Shown here piece by piece: positions 27,293 through 37,744 of a stretch of 64,000 nt of DNA. The stretch's first letter is position 1. The number at the start of each line of letters is the position of its first letter. The notes under the pieces were generated by a model. The model worked only from the letters and a program-made list of their open reading frames with translations, made no database searches and was not told the origin of the DNA. This stretch comes from Microbacterium wangchenii (GTDB lineage Bacteria; Actinomycetota; Actinomycetes; Actinomycetales; Microbacteriaceae), in assembly GCF_004564355.1 (NCBI RefSeq), contig NZ_CP038266.1:2232001-2296000 (forward strand), given 5' to 3'. A program made the position numbers and the translations under genes.

Positions 27293-27925
27293 ATGAGCGC
27301 AGAACCACAATCGAGACCCTCTCACGGGATGGCGGCCGGACGTCGTCGGGTCGTTCGTGTGGCACTCCCCGTTGGTCTATCCGCCCTCGGCCTAGGCGCA
27401 TTTCTCGGCCTTCTGCCCCCAGGAGATGCCTCGTTTGTGGTGAGCGGCTACCTCCTGCTCTGGGCAGCGCCTTGGCTGACCTCGACAGGTCTGCTGGGCC
27501 TCGGGGCTGCCACCTTCGTGATCCAGCCGAGATCGATTCTCGCTCGATTGGCCTTACTGGTGACCGGGATGATCCTCGTCGTTGCATCCGGAGTTGCGGG
27601 TCTTGTCGGGTTGCTTTTTGCGAGCTCCGATGTGACTCGCGTGGTCGTTGCAGGCTGCTTGTCGCCAGTCCTCGTGGAAGAGCAATTCGGCGGTGTTGGC
27701 ACCGTTTGGCTGCTCGATGGGCCTGTCGCGCGCGCCGTCGGCCTGACCCTCACCGACGACTCTTATCGTCCTTTCGCGGATGGCAATTACTCTGCCGACC
27801 TCGACGAGACGGAACTCATCGTCTGGTACGGCAGGAGTGTCGATGACAACGCGAATCGTGATGTGGCGACCGGGCCAGACGTTCGCATTCCGCTTCCGAA
27901 CGCGGTTTCCGAGACCTGCGGGTAG
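27293..27925 (+). CDS. hypothetical membrane protein
   Basis: This 210-residue protein has three membrane segments: VALPVGLSALGLGAFLGLLP, VVSGYLLLWAAPWLTSTGLL and LALLVTGMILVVASGVAGLV. A C-terminal soluble domain of about 95 residues includes CLSPVLVEEQFGGVGTVWLL, then DSYRPFADGNYSADLDETEL. AAGGAGCGAAG precedes the ATG. It is the first gene after the lanthipeptide terminator and could in principle serve self-protection or export, but it has no ABC-transporter features. Function is unknown. Confidence 0.65.
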   Translation: MSAEPQSRPSHGMAAGRRRVVRVALPVGLSALGLGAFLGLLPPGDASFVVSGYLLLWAAPWLTSTGLLGLGAATFVIQPRSILARLALLVTGMILVVASGVAGLVGLLFASSDVTRVVVAGCLSPVLVEEQFGGVGTVWLLDGPVARAVGLTLTDDSYRPFADGNYSADLDETELIVWYGRSVDDNANRDVATGPDVRIPLPNAVSETCG

Positions 27926-28075
27926 GCGCGATTTCGGCATCGTGAGCCACCACGCGATGAAATCCGTAGGGCCACTCGGCCATCCCATCTCTGATAAGAA
28001 TCCGGTGCGAGCCGACCCGCCATCTACGAGCGGGACGTGGAAGAAGAGACCGACGGTCGCACTTCAGGTGGACAG

Positions 28076-29089
28076 ATGGGCGGGCGAAACATGACGAATC
28101 CCCAAGCAGCACGGCCGACTTCGGTGAGCCGCAGGTCGTTCCTCTTCGGAACTGGATCAGGAGCCGCTCTCTTGTATGCGTCCCTCGGACCAGCGGACAT
28201 AGCCACCGCCCAGGCCGGCCGGATCGCCTCACCGGTGGACGGTGAGCTCGCTGTAAACGAGCTCACCATCGAGGGCGCCCTCACCGCACGATGCTTCAGC
28301 AGCGATTGGTCATCGACGATCGAGCTGGATTTCCCCCTCTCCATCGAGGCCACCATCACGCAGTCAGGAGACCTCGGCATCTCGTTCGACGAACGCCTCT
28401 TCGATCTGCAGGCGTCAATTGCAGTCGACAGCGGAAAGGGTCTGACGCTCCAGGAGGCGAGGCGCGGCGCGGGCACGGTGAGCATCCCGTTGCCCCGAGG
28501 CAAGCACGTGCTCTACCCCCAAGCATCGGTGCGGAGCCTGTTTCCCTCGGACAACATCGCCGCCCCGGTGGGAACGGTCGTCCGGGCTGGCAACTCTGAA
28601 GAGCTCGGCCGCCGGACTGAGGTAGGCGCGACCGCGTGGGGCGCCGAACTGCGAGTGGTGTGGGACGTGGTCGGAGGGTATTCGTACCCTGCGTCGGTGA
28701 GCATCGTGAGCGTCGGTCCCAGTCCGGTGCCCGTCGGCACCGTGGTGCTCGCTCGGGTGCCTCGGACAATCAGACCACTCCTGATTTCCGACTCGGACGA
28801 TTCCCTCGCAATCCAGCCGCTCCGCGTGGACGGGGACCTGTCGCACTACCCCATCGCCCTGGTCGCCCCTCTGCCCGCAGGCGAGAAGCTGACAGTCCAG
28901 TTCACCTCTGGCCAGGAAGGAGCGGTTGTCCCTTCCTCTTACTGGCTTACACACGTCCCACAAGTCAGCACCCAGTTCGACGACGCGAGCCGTCAGTCGG
29001 CGCGCGATACCGGCAAGTACTCCGTCGCACCGGTAACCGCGTCGGGTTCCTCCCTCACGAACGCGTCCACCCTAGGAGGATCGCGCTGA
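28076..29089 (+). CDS. Tat-signal secreted protein, partner of the DUF1906 protein
   Basis: This protein of about 337 residues starts at 28076 (AGGTGG upstream) or at the ATG at 28091. The twin-arginine signal is SVSRRSFLFGTGSGAALLYA. The mature part is Ser/Thr/Val-rich and beta-like, with VNELTIEGALTARCFSSDWS, STIELDFPLSIEATITQSGD and AELRVVWDVVGGYSYPASVS. No catalytic motif is seen. Its stop overlaps the ATG of the next gene by one base, and that gene has TAGGAGGA inside this one. The two products are therefore made together, and the Tat protein may export or anchor its signal-less neighbour. Confidence 0.75.
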   Translation: MGGRNMTNPQAARPTSVSRRSFLFGTGSGAALLYASLGPADIATAQAGRIASPVDGELAVNELTIEGALTARCFSSDWSSTIELDFPLSIEATITQSGDLGISFDERLFDLQASIAVDSGKGLTLQEARRGAGTVSIPLPRGKHVLYPQASVRSLFPSDNIAAPVGTVVRAGNSEELGRRTEVGATAWGAELRVVWDVVGGYSYPASVSIVSVGPSPVPVGTVVLARVPRTIRPLLISDSDDSLAIQPLRVDGDLSHYPIALVAPLPAGEKLTVQFTSGQEGAVVPSSYWLTHVPQVSTQFDDASRQSARDTGKYSVAPVTASGSSLTNASTLGGSR

Positions 29090-31533
29090 TGTCCGATCCG
29101 AAGGTTCTCGAGACGCAGTCTTGGTTGAACGTCACCTACGGTAACCACCCGCAGTGGAACACCGTGACGGTTGACGGTTTCACCGGCTGGGGCACGATCT
29201 TCGGATTGATCCGAGGACTCCAGATTGAACTCGGCATCACAACGTTGGCTGACAACTTCGGCGCCGGAACGCTCTCAGCCCTCACAACTCAGTTCGGCTC
29301 TCTGAGTTCTACCACCACAAACATGAACTTGATTCACCTCGCGCAAGGCGCCTTGTGGTGCAAGGGGTATTCGGGTGGCTGGACATGGGGTGTTTTCGAT
29401 CCGAGTCTGCAGAGCTCCGTCATGAATGTCACGGCCGCGATGGGTCTGACTGCATTGCCGTCCATCAGCCCGAAGGTGCTCCGGAGCCTGATGTCGATGG
29501 ACGCGTACACGTTGCTTCCGGGCGGGGACGCGACCAAACGCGCCGTACAGCAGTGGCTGAACGGCAAGTACAGTCATCGGCGAGATTTTCCGCTCCTGCC
29601 GTGCGACGGACTCTTCTCGCGGAATACGCAGCAGGGCCTGATGTATGCCATCCAGTACGAGTTGAACATGGCGGACGGCGTCGCTAATGGCAACTTCGGC
29701 TCCGGCACGAAGTCCGGCCTTCAGAACCAGGCCGGGGTGGCCTTCGGAAGCAACGACTACGAGAAGAACTGGGTGCGACTGTTCCAAGGGGCGCTGAGGT
29801 TCAATAATCGACCCGCTCCGTTCACCGGCAATTTCAGCACAGCCACCAGGACCGAAACCGAGTCCTTCCAGAGTTATGCCGAGCTTGCAGTTCACGGTGC
29901 CGGCGACTACCGCACCTGGGCATCGCTACTCATCAGCACCGGCGACGAGACCCGTCCCGGCATCGCTAGCGACATGGCCACTCAGCTGACCGCCCCGCAT
30001 TGCGCCGCGCTATACAACGCCGGATATCGCACCGTCGGGCGGTACCTCACAGTGGCAACGAAGCGCTACGTTCCGGGAGAGATCCAGCGTATCCATCAGG
30101 CCGGATTGGCCACCTTTCCCATCATGCAGGAAGCAAACACGTTGCCGCAGCACTTCAGCTTCACCAAAGGTGAGGATCACGCCCTCCAGGCAACGCGTCG
30201 ACTCAGGCAACTGGGTTTCAAGGGGGGAACAACTGTCTTCTTCGCCGTCGACTACGACGCGACGGACGATGGCATCACCTCCAACATCATCCCGTTCTTC
30301 CAGGGTCTGAAAGCTGGGCTGGAAAGAACGCGGGTGCCATACAAAGTCGGCATTTACGGTACGCGCAACGTCTGCGCGCGCGTGATCAACGCCGGTCTCG
30401 CTACAGAGGCGTTCGTCGCGTCGATGTCTTGGGGCTGGAGTGGCAACCTCGGGTACGCGCTTCCGCCCTCATGGTCGTATGACCAGATCCAAAACCTCAC
30501 GCTTCCCGGCACGGGCTTAGAGATCGACAAGAATGTGCAGTCGGTGCGGGCATCTCCTGCTGCTCAGTTCGACGTAGAGGCCACACCTGTCGTGGGAGGC
30601 GCCTATGACGCGTTCTATTGGATGGTCACGCACGATACGGTCCTTGCCGAAACCACGGGGCCCGTCGAGTCCGCTCGACGCCAAGCAGACGCGGTCCTGT
30701 ATTACATACAGCGCAAGAACGCCGCGTACCTTGAAACTCAATTCCTCGCTTATAACGCTGGCCCACCTGGACCTGTTTCGTCTCCCTCGAGATACTTCTA
30801 CGACAATTTCCCAACCTGGGCGACCAGTAGAGAATCGTGGGACGCCGACGCGGCTTTCTTGCCGAACTTCACCGTCGTCAACGGCACGACTGTTGGCACG
30901 TCGCACCTCGCGGTGACGGCACGGGGCTACATGAATTGGGGTCGACCCGGACCCAGCTCTTTCGCGGCCGCGACCGTAGCGGACTTGGGCGGCTGGGCGC
31001 TTGACCTCGCGACCCTGTGGCGAGACTTCGCAGACATCCACAAGAACGCTCGGCCGGCGTCGTACGCGACCACATACAACTGGTTCAAATCCCGCCTCGG
31101 CGTTCGAGATGCGAATCAGTCGACCCAGGGCTCATTCAGTTTCGATGACCTCATCGGGGACATCGACGGCTACCTCATCGGCGGACGAATGTCCGACAGC
31201 GCAGACCGCCGTCTCGACGATGCAGTCCGGGAAGTCAGGACAGGTATCGCGTCTTCAGATTTGTGGCGCTATCAGACCTTCTACCACGAGCGTTTCGGCT
31301 CGAGCCAAGCGAACGCAAGAGCGGCCGCCATCAACGCCCTAAGTTCTTCGAACTTCTTCGTCGACACCGCGGTTCGTTTCACTCTTGGTGGCCTGAACTT
31401 CACGCTGGGAAATGTCTTCAACAGCACCACGCCGTTGCACCCTAATTCCATCGAGCTCGATGCTGTCGGCGACGCATGGAAGGACCTAGTGAAAGGTCTC
31501 GCGACCGACGGCACAACGGCCGCGCCGAGCTGA
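29089..31533 (+). CDS. DUF1906 glycoside-hydrolase-like protein with peptidoglycan-binding-like repeats
   Basis: This 814-residue protein starts MSDPKVLETQSWLNVTYGNH. The N-terminal third has two or three PG_binding_1-like units, each with a WLN start and an FG.GT (e.g. NFGSGTKSGLQNQAGVAFGS). A DUF1906 (Rv2525c-like, GH25-related) domain follows at about 295-480: NAGYRTVGRYLTVATKRYVP, GGTTVFFAVDYDATDDGITS and VPYKVGIYGTRNVCARVI. The acidic VDYDATD is the probable active site. The remaining roughly 330 residues are unrecognised. No signal peptide is present. Such domains are thought to act on cell-wall glycans. It is translationally coupled to the upstream Tat-signal gene. Confidence 0.82.
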   Translation: MSDPKVLETQSWLNVTYGNHPQWNTVTVDGFTGWGTIFGLIRGLQIELGITTLADNFGAGTLSALTTQFGSLSSTTTNMNLIHLAQGALWCKGYSGGWTWGVFDPSLQSSVMNVTAAMGLTALPSISPKVLRSLMSMDAYTLLPGGDATKRAVQQWLNGKYSHRRDFPLLPCDGLFSRNTQQGLMYAIQYELNMADGVANGNFGSGTKSGLQNQAGVAFGSNDYEKNWVRLFQGALRFNNRPAPFTGNFSTATRTETESFQSYAELAVHGAGDYRTWASLLISTGDETRPGIASDMATQLTAPHCAALYNAGYRTVGRYLTVATKRYVPGEIQRIHQAGLATFPIMQEANTLPQHFSFTKGEDHALQATRRLRQLGFKGGTTVFFAVDYDATDDGITSNIIPFFQGLKAGLERTRVPYKVGIYGTRNVCARVINAGLATEAFVASMSWGWSGNLGYALPPSWSYDQIQNLTLPGTGLEIDKNVQSVRASPAAQFDVEATPVVGGAYDAFYWMVTHDTVLAETTGPVESARRQADAVLYYIQRKNAAYLETQFLAYNAGPPGPVSSPSRYFYDNFPTWATSRESWDADAAFLPNFTVVNGTTVGTSHLAVTARGYMNWGRPGPSSFAAATVADLGGWALDLATLWRDFADIHKNARPASYATTYNWFKSRLGVRDANQSTQGSFSFDDLIGDIDGYLIGGRMSDSADRRLDDAVREVRTGIASSDLWRYQTFYHERFGSSQANARAAAINALSSSNFFVDTAVRFTLGGLNFTLGNVFNSTTPLHPNSIELDAVGDAWKDLVKGLATDGTTAAPS

Positions 31534-31742
31534 GATGGCTCAGGCGCGCGAGCTGATGAAAGGGATCAGGCTTCTCGAGCATGAGAACGAGTTGCTCCGC
31601 CGCGCGGAGGCGTATCTGTCGCAAGCGCGCCTGAAACCCGGGTGGCTGCCAATCTGACGTGCCAGCTCGTTGCTGAGTTCGCCGACGCCGGGATCCTCGT
31701 GACGGTGTCGTGCCGGATCGTCAAGCTCGCCCGTCAGTCAAC
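31534..31742 (+). pseudogene. IS3-family transposase remnant
   Basis: A short frame, RELMKGIRLLEHENELLRRA followed by EAYLSQARLKPGWLPI and a stop, resembles the leucine-zipper end of IS3 OrfA. Just after it a second frame reads CQLVAEFADAGILVTVSCRI, then VKLARQS, like the start of OrfB (VAxLAxEGxPVxVxCRVLK). The rest is gone. There is no other gene in 31534-31960. Confidence 0.7.
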
Positions 31743-31960
31743 CGAGCGCGGGCCGACGATCCATGCACCGCGGTGTTGCTAGTGGTAGACGGCAAGCGAC
31801 GAAACTTGCATCTGGCTGACACATCGCGGCCGGGCCTGCGTTCGCCCCATAGGGCAACTTCAGCGCCAGCGGCCACCTCGCGAGGGCCTAAGCGGTCGCC
31901 TCGTTGCCAAGCGCCTCGATCGCCCCCCGGCGGCTCTGTAGACTCCCGGCAGGAGGCTCG

Positions 31961-32215
31961 ATGACCATCGAACCGTCGGTGTGGCGAACGAACGACTGTG
32001 AGGTGTTCGATCTCGCCCGCGAGGCAGTGGGATATCTCGTCGCGCTTCTGCTCGATCTCACCCGTAGCGGTGCGCTAGAGACCGATGCCGCCATAGATGA
32101 GAGCAGGCGCCTCCGGCACGACTTGCTCGAGGCTGGTTTCGACCGCGCGCGATTCAACCAGCTTCTCGCGAGAGTCGAAGCCAGAACAACCGAGCTCCAG
32201 GGTTCGCGGGAATGA
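31961..32215 (+). CDS. small protein upstream of zeta-like toxin remnant (putative antitoxin)
   Basis: This 84-residue protein starts MTIEPSVWRTNDCEVFDLAR behind AGGAGG. It is helical, with a LVALLLDLTRSGALETDAAI segment and a basic C-terminal helix (FNQLLARVEARTTELQ). Its last four bases (ATGA) overlap the start of a truncated zeta-toxin-like gene. Small proteins of this kind precede zeta-toxin genes in actinobacteria. The antitoxin role is inferred from position. Confidence 0.6.
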   Translation: MTIEPSVWRTNDCEVFDLAREAVGYLVALLLDLTRSGALETDAAIDESRRLRHDLLEAGFDRARFNQLLARVEARTTELQGSRE

Positions 32216-32427
32216 GCGACCGAGCGCTCCCGGATGACGCCGCGCAGCATATCTTTGATGAGCAGATCGTCCCGGTTCTCTTTCCCGACCAGCCGGGCGG
32301 CGACTCACCGAGGATGACGGTCGTCATTGGCCAGCCGGGGGCCGCTGCCATCCGCGTTGCCCGCCAACTTTCCGGCCCCACGGCGGCCGTCCTGAGTGCG
32401 ACCCGCTATGGATCTGGCTATCGGTAG
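32212..32427 (+). pseudogene. zeta-toxin-like gene, truncated, Walker A degraded
   Basis: This 71-residue product starts MSDRALPDDAAQHIFDEQIV, then VPVLFPDQPGGDSPRMTVVI, matching the N-terminus of zeta-family toxins (UDP-GlcNAc kinases). The P-loop, normally GQPGAGKS/T, reads GQPGAAAIRVARQL, so the essential Lys is missing. The protein stops soon afterwards (VLSATRYGSGYR). It should be inactive. It is coupled to the putative antitoxin at 31961. Confidence 0.72.
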
Positions 32428-32436
32428 ATTCGCCGG

Positions 32437-32862
32437 ATGGGAGCTTTGCGTGCCGCCATGGTCGGGTTTACCGTCGTTGCGCTTTCGGCCACGTTGTCCG
32501 GATGCTCGATTGACTCGGTGATCTGGGGGCCAGACGGTGCCCGAGTGATTCAGACGACCGAAGAGCTCGTCGACGATATGTCCACGGGCGAGGCGTCGGG
32601 CCTCATCTGCGACGAGTCCGTCGCGGACCTCGGCGAGGCGACGGATTGGGTCGGCCTGTCGGCTGGCGAGCCGGAACACTTCGTGGCCGACTATTGGGAG
32701 AAACAGGCGGCACTCGATCCCCAATGGAGCATCAATCTCGAGGGCCTTCCCGAGGGTTTGTCACCCGGGTCCACGTACCCGGGTGACGTCTTTTACCGCG
32801 AGACCGACGAGGGACTGTGCGTGATCGACATCGCCTGGTCCACCCTCGTCGACGTCGGATGA
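32437..32862 (+). CDS. putative lipoprotein
   Basis: This 141-residue protein has a lipoprotein signal peptide (AAMVGFTVVALSATLSGCSI, lipobox LSGC). A small acidic domain follows with two further Cys (SGLICDESVADLGEATDW and ETDEGLCVIDIAW). TAGATT lies just before the ATG, consistent with leaderless transcription. Its coding sequence contains a perfect 10-bp inverted repeat at 32761-32786, TCACCCGGGT/ACCCGGGTGA. Function is unknown. Confidence 0.72.
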   Translation: MGALRAAMVGFTVVALSATLSGCSIDSVIWGPDGARVIQTTEELVDDMSTGEASGLICDESVADLGEATDWVGLSAGEPEHFVADYWEKQAALDPQWSINLEGLPEGLSPGSTYPGDVFYRETDEGLCVIDIAWSTLVDVG

Positions 32863-32967
32863 CCGTTCCACACCGATCCGCAGGACGCCCTTCCTTGGGT
32901 GCCCGCACGTGGGCCGCTTGAGGGCGAGTACGAATGCCCGTGTCACGGCTGGACTACTCTGCCGGAA

Positions 32968-33189
32968 TCAGGCGACGCGTGTCCTCGAGCCGGAACGACG
33001 CCGAGCGACGAGGTAGAAAACGAGGCCTGTGGCGAGAACGAGCAGGTTCCAGAAGATGACGAAATAGATCAGACCTACATTCGGAATGGTGAGAGGAGTC
33101 CCCGCCATACCGATAAGTGCTAAGACCCCGGAGGCTGCAACTGCAAACAGGGCACCCACGGTTATCAGTACGACTCCGAAGATCTTCAC
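32968..33189 (-). CDS. small two-TM membrane protein
   Basis: This 73-residue protein starts with GTG behind CAGGAGCG. Its two membrane helices are VVLITVGALFAVAASGVLAL and LIYFVIFWNLLVLATGLVFY, followed by an Arg-rich tail (LVARRRSGSRTRVA). It converges with the lipoprotein gene at 32437. No family is recognised. Confidence 0.65.
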   Translation of the reverse strand: MKIFGVVLITVGALFAVAASGVLALIGMAGTPLTIPNVGLIYFVIFWNLLVLATGLVFYLVARRRSGSRTRVA

Positions 33190-33389
33190 GGTATGCGCTC
33201 CTGTAGTGGCTCAACTAAAGGGGACGGCGAGACGCCAACCCGCCAAACTTACCGTCCTCGCGCTGCGACGCCGGCCATGCAGACCGCTATGCGAATCGCG
33301 AGAGGACTTCTCGCTCAAAAAGTGCTCGCGCGACGACCGAAGTGGGGCGCCCACTGAATTGCGTTTCGATGTGTGGCTAGGGTGGCGTC

Positions 33390-34277
33390 ATGTCTGGCGC
33401 CTCCGCAAATGAATCCATCACCGAGACGGATCACGAGGCGGTCGAACTGCTCCACCACGTGTTGCTGCGCCTGGCCGAGCTGGTCAATGAGCACGAGCGG
33501 GTTTATCCGGTGGCGTTGGGCGCGAACTCGGTGCTCGCCGCGGACGACATGGCGACACACCCCCTGGAGATCGGCCACTTCGCCAGTTACTGCCTCCTTC
33601 AGGCCGTCGACACCTGTCGCTCCATCGTTCGGGTAGTCCGCGACGAGGCCGGCGGGATCACGCTCCCGATCATGAGCCTCTTCACGCTCGCGCGCGCCGT
33701 GATTGAGTGTGCGGCGACTGCGATGTGGGTCATGGCCCCACCCGATCGCCGCACGCGGGTCGTCCGGCGTCTCCAGTTCGAACACAATGAGTTGTCCCAC
33801 GAGACGGAGTTGACCAAGAGCGCAGCCTCGTCGTTCTCCAAGTCTGAGGAGCAGGCGGCGCTACGAAAGGATGCCAAAAGCCGCAAGAAGGCGAATGCAT
33901 ACATGCGGGCTATCGCGCATGCAAACGGGATCGCCCGCACCGAGTACGAGAACACGCGGCCCGGCCGGGAAGAGATTGTGACCGTCGCGGGCGAAGCTAT
34001 GAGCATTGAGCATCACGGATTGCCCACGGTGTGGCGTCTATGCAGCGGGCTCTCCCACCCGTCGGTCACCCGTGGGATCAACGTGCTCCAGTTCACTCAG
34101 ACGAGCGAGAAGGGCGACATTCTCAGCGGCGTGCTGTCCGTCAAGACGGGTAACGCCGTAAGCGTCGTGTCTCTTGCTCACCGGGCGACCACGATCGCTA
34201 TGAAACATTGGTCTCTGTCGAAGGTGCAGGTGAACCCCGAGCGCCCGGTTCCGAAGCCCGTCGTTCCGAAACTCTGA
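33390..34277 (+). CDS. hypothetical protein
   Basis: This 295-residue soluble, mostly helical protein contains LLHHVLLRLAELVNEHERVY, PLEIGHFASYCLLQAVDTCR, MSLFTLARAVIECAATAMWV and GLPTVWRLCSGLSHPSVTRG. The spaced Cys/His and the LSHPS element resemble proteins that count or sense cell state (DUF5677-like), but I do not claim that family. The ATG at 33390 follows TAGGGT by 10 bases, so transcription may be leaderless. It stands alone. Confidence 0.65.
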   Translation: MSGASANESITETDHEAVELLHHVLLRLAELVNEHERVYPVALGANSVLAADDMATHPLEIGHFASYCLLQAVDTCRSIVRVVRDEAGGITLPIMSLFTLARAVIECAATAMWVMAPPDRRTRVVRRLQFEHNELSHETELTKSAASSFSKSEEQAALRKDAKSRKKANAYMRAIAHANGIARTEYENTRPGREEIVTVAGEAMSIEHHGLPTVWRLCSGLSHPSVTRGINVLQFTQTSEKGDILSGVLSVKTGNAVSVVSLAHRATTIAMKHWSLSKVQVNPERPVPKPVVPKL

Positions 34278-34552
34278 CGTCTTCAGATCACAACGGATTT
34301 CGGTCTCAAGCCTGTCTGCCTCTCCGTGAGGTGTGCCTCAGATGGCGACCGATTGCGGGCGCGCCTGTCACGCTCAATCGTCGGTTGGAATGGGCCCTGT
34401 GATCGGTTCGAATGTCGGCCGAGCCTCGGTCTTCCACTGCGCCAGCTCGTCGAGGTTGGTCATAGCTGATGGACCGGCTTGCGGTCTCATCCGCGGAAAC
34501 GAGACGCGATGCCCACGTTGACTGCATCGCATCCGACTGGTGGAATCGGCCA

Positions 34553-34846
34553 ATGGAGATTGTCGGCTGGCTCAGCGTCCTCATCGGTGCCGGGCTGCTG
34601 ACGTGGTCCTCCCGAATCGTGAACCTTGCGAACGCTGGGCGTCAAGTACCGTACTGGACCAAGCCTGACGAAAGCCCTAGGCGTTCCATCTGGATGCGGG
34701 TGCTGGGTGTGTTCTTCCTGTTGGTCGGTGTCTTCATGTTCACGGCGACGCTGGGCTACTGGTCCGTGGCGGTAGTCCTCGCGGGATTCGCTCCGGGAAC
34801 CGCGCTCATCGCCCTCCACAACAGAAGACTCGCCACGCCCGCGTAA
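34553..34846 (+). CDS. small three-TM membrane protein
   Basis: This 97-residue protein starts MEIVGWLSVLIGAGLLTWSS. Three hydrophobic segments follow (the N-terminal one, IWMRVLGVFFLLVGVFMFTA and WSVAVVLAGFAPGTALIAL) with a short polar loop between the first two. The longer frame from 34469 adds a polar N-terminus with no ribosome site. No function is recognised. Confidence 0.55.
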   Translation: MEIVGWLSVLIGAGLLTWSSRIVNLANAGRQVPYWTKPDESPRRSIWMRVLGVFFLLVGVFMFTATLGYWSVAVVLAGFAPGTALIALHNRRLATPA

Positions 34847-35054
34847 TCCTCTACCGCGCTACCTCAACTCCGGCCCGGCTACATCAGCGGGATCGCGCAT
34901 CGCCCGCGTAGAGCAACCAGCTCGCGCGGGGAGCGTGCAGCGCATAAAGCAGGCTCCGCCGCACCGCCGGGTCATCCGCCTGCTCCGGTTCGGTGAACGA
35001 CCGGCGTTCGCGCGCCCCTTTACGTAGTTCCCCACGGCCGGGCAGAGTGTCACG

Positions 35055-35288
35055 GTGCGATACACCGGCGCCGCGATCGTCCTGGGCCTCGCTTCATCGG
35101 GTTTCCTCGTTGCAGTCTGGCTTGCGGTCGGCGCGCTCTCCGACGGAAGGACCGGGCCAACGCTTCTCCTCGCGGCGTCCCTCGCAGTCGCATCCTTCGT
35201 CGTGGTCGCCTGGGCTGTCGGCAGGATACGTCGGACTCGAGCGATGACGCCCGAGGCGATCATCTCGCCATCGGACGAATCCGAGTAG
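35055..35288 (+). CDS. small two-TM membrane protein
   Basis: This 77-residue protein starts with GTG. The hydrophobic helices are AAIVLGLASSGFLVAVWLAV and LLLAASLAVASFVVVAWAVG, followed by a basic stretch and an acidic tail. There is no recognised family. It ends 18 bases before the first copy of the repeated gene fragment. Confidence 0.55.
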   Translation: MRYTGAAIVLGLASSGFLVAVWLAVGALSDGRTGPTLLLAASLAVASFVVVAWAVGRIRRTRAMTPEAIISPSDESE

Positions 35289-35306
35289 CAGCCTCGCCCG
35301 GACGTC

Positions 35307-35546
35307 GACCGGCTAAGGGCGGGTCTGGAGTTCAGTCCGTCCGCCTGGCGCCGGATCGCGGAGGCCTACGCGAAACGAGGATGCATCATCGACGTGTTGA
35401 CGATGAGCCTTATCACCTTGTCATGAGCCGCCGAAGATGCGGAGCCCATTCCGCACCTGCTCAACGAAGAGGCCACCCGAACAGGCCTCGCCTGGGAGTC
35501 GAGCACCCCGACGGCCTGACCTCCCAACGACACGACAGTCCGCTCC
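35307..35546 (+). repeat. repeated gene fragment, copy A (interrupted by IS21 copy 2)
   Basis: This stretch of about 240 bases is nearly the same as 41837-42078 and continues on the far side of the IS21 element at 37680-37698. In frame it encodes DRLRAGLEFSPSAWRRIAEA, then YAKRGCIIDVLTMSLITLS, before an internal stop; copy B reads through to a later stop. It looks like the 3' end of a lost gene. The homology begins abruptly and has no start codon. The family of the original protein is not recognised. Confidence 0.75.
35542..35546. repeat. target site duplication, left copy (GCTCC)
   Basis: GCTCC directly precedes the left end of IS21 copy 2 and is repeated at 37675-37679. The paralogous fragment at 41837-42105 has a single GCTCC at the same place, confirming the duplication. 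Confidence 0.92.
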
Positions 35547-35610
35547 TGTCGGCGACGGTTGAGAACCCGGCCAAAACGACGGGCGAAAAATAGGCCACCG
35601 TTTCGTGTTG

Positions 35611-37604
<1,994 letters not shown>

Positions 37605-37744
37605 GCACCCAATCTGGTCTGGGTGGCCTACTTTTCAACCGTCGTTTTGGCCGGATTCTCGAGCGTCGTCGACAGCTCCAGGGGCGGCACGTTCAACCAC
37701 CGGCTTCCAGACGTGTAGACCGCTCGCGATCCGCGGATGCGACG

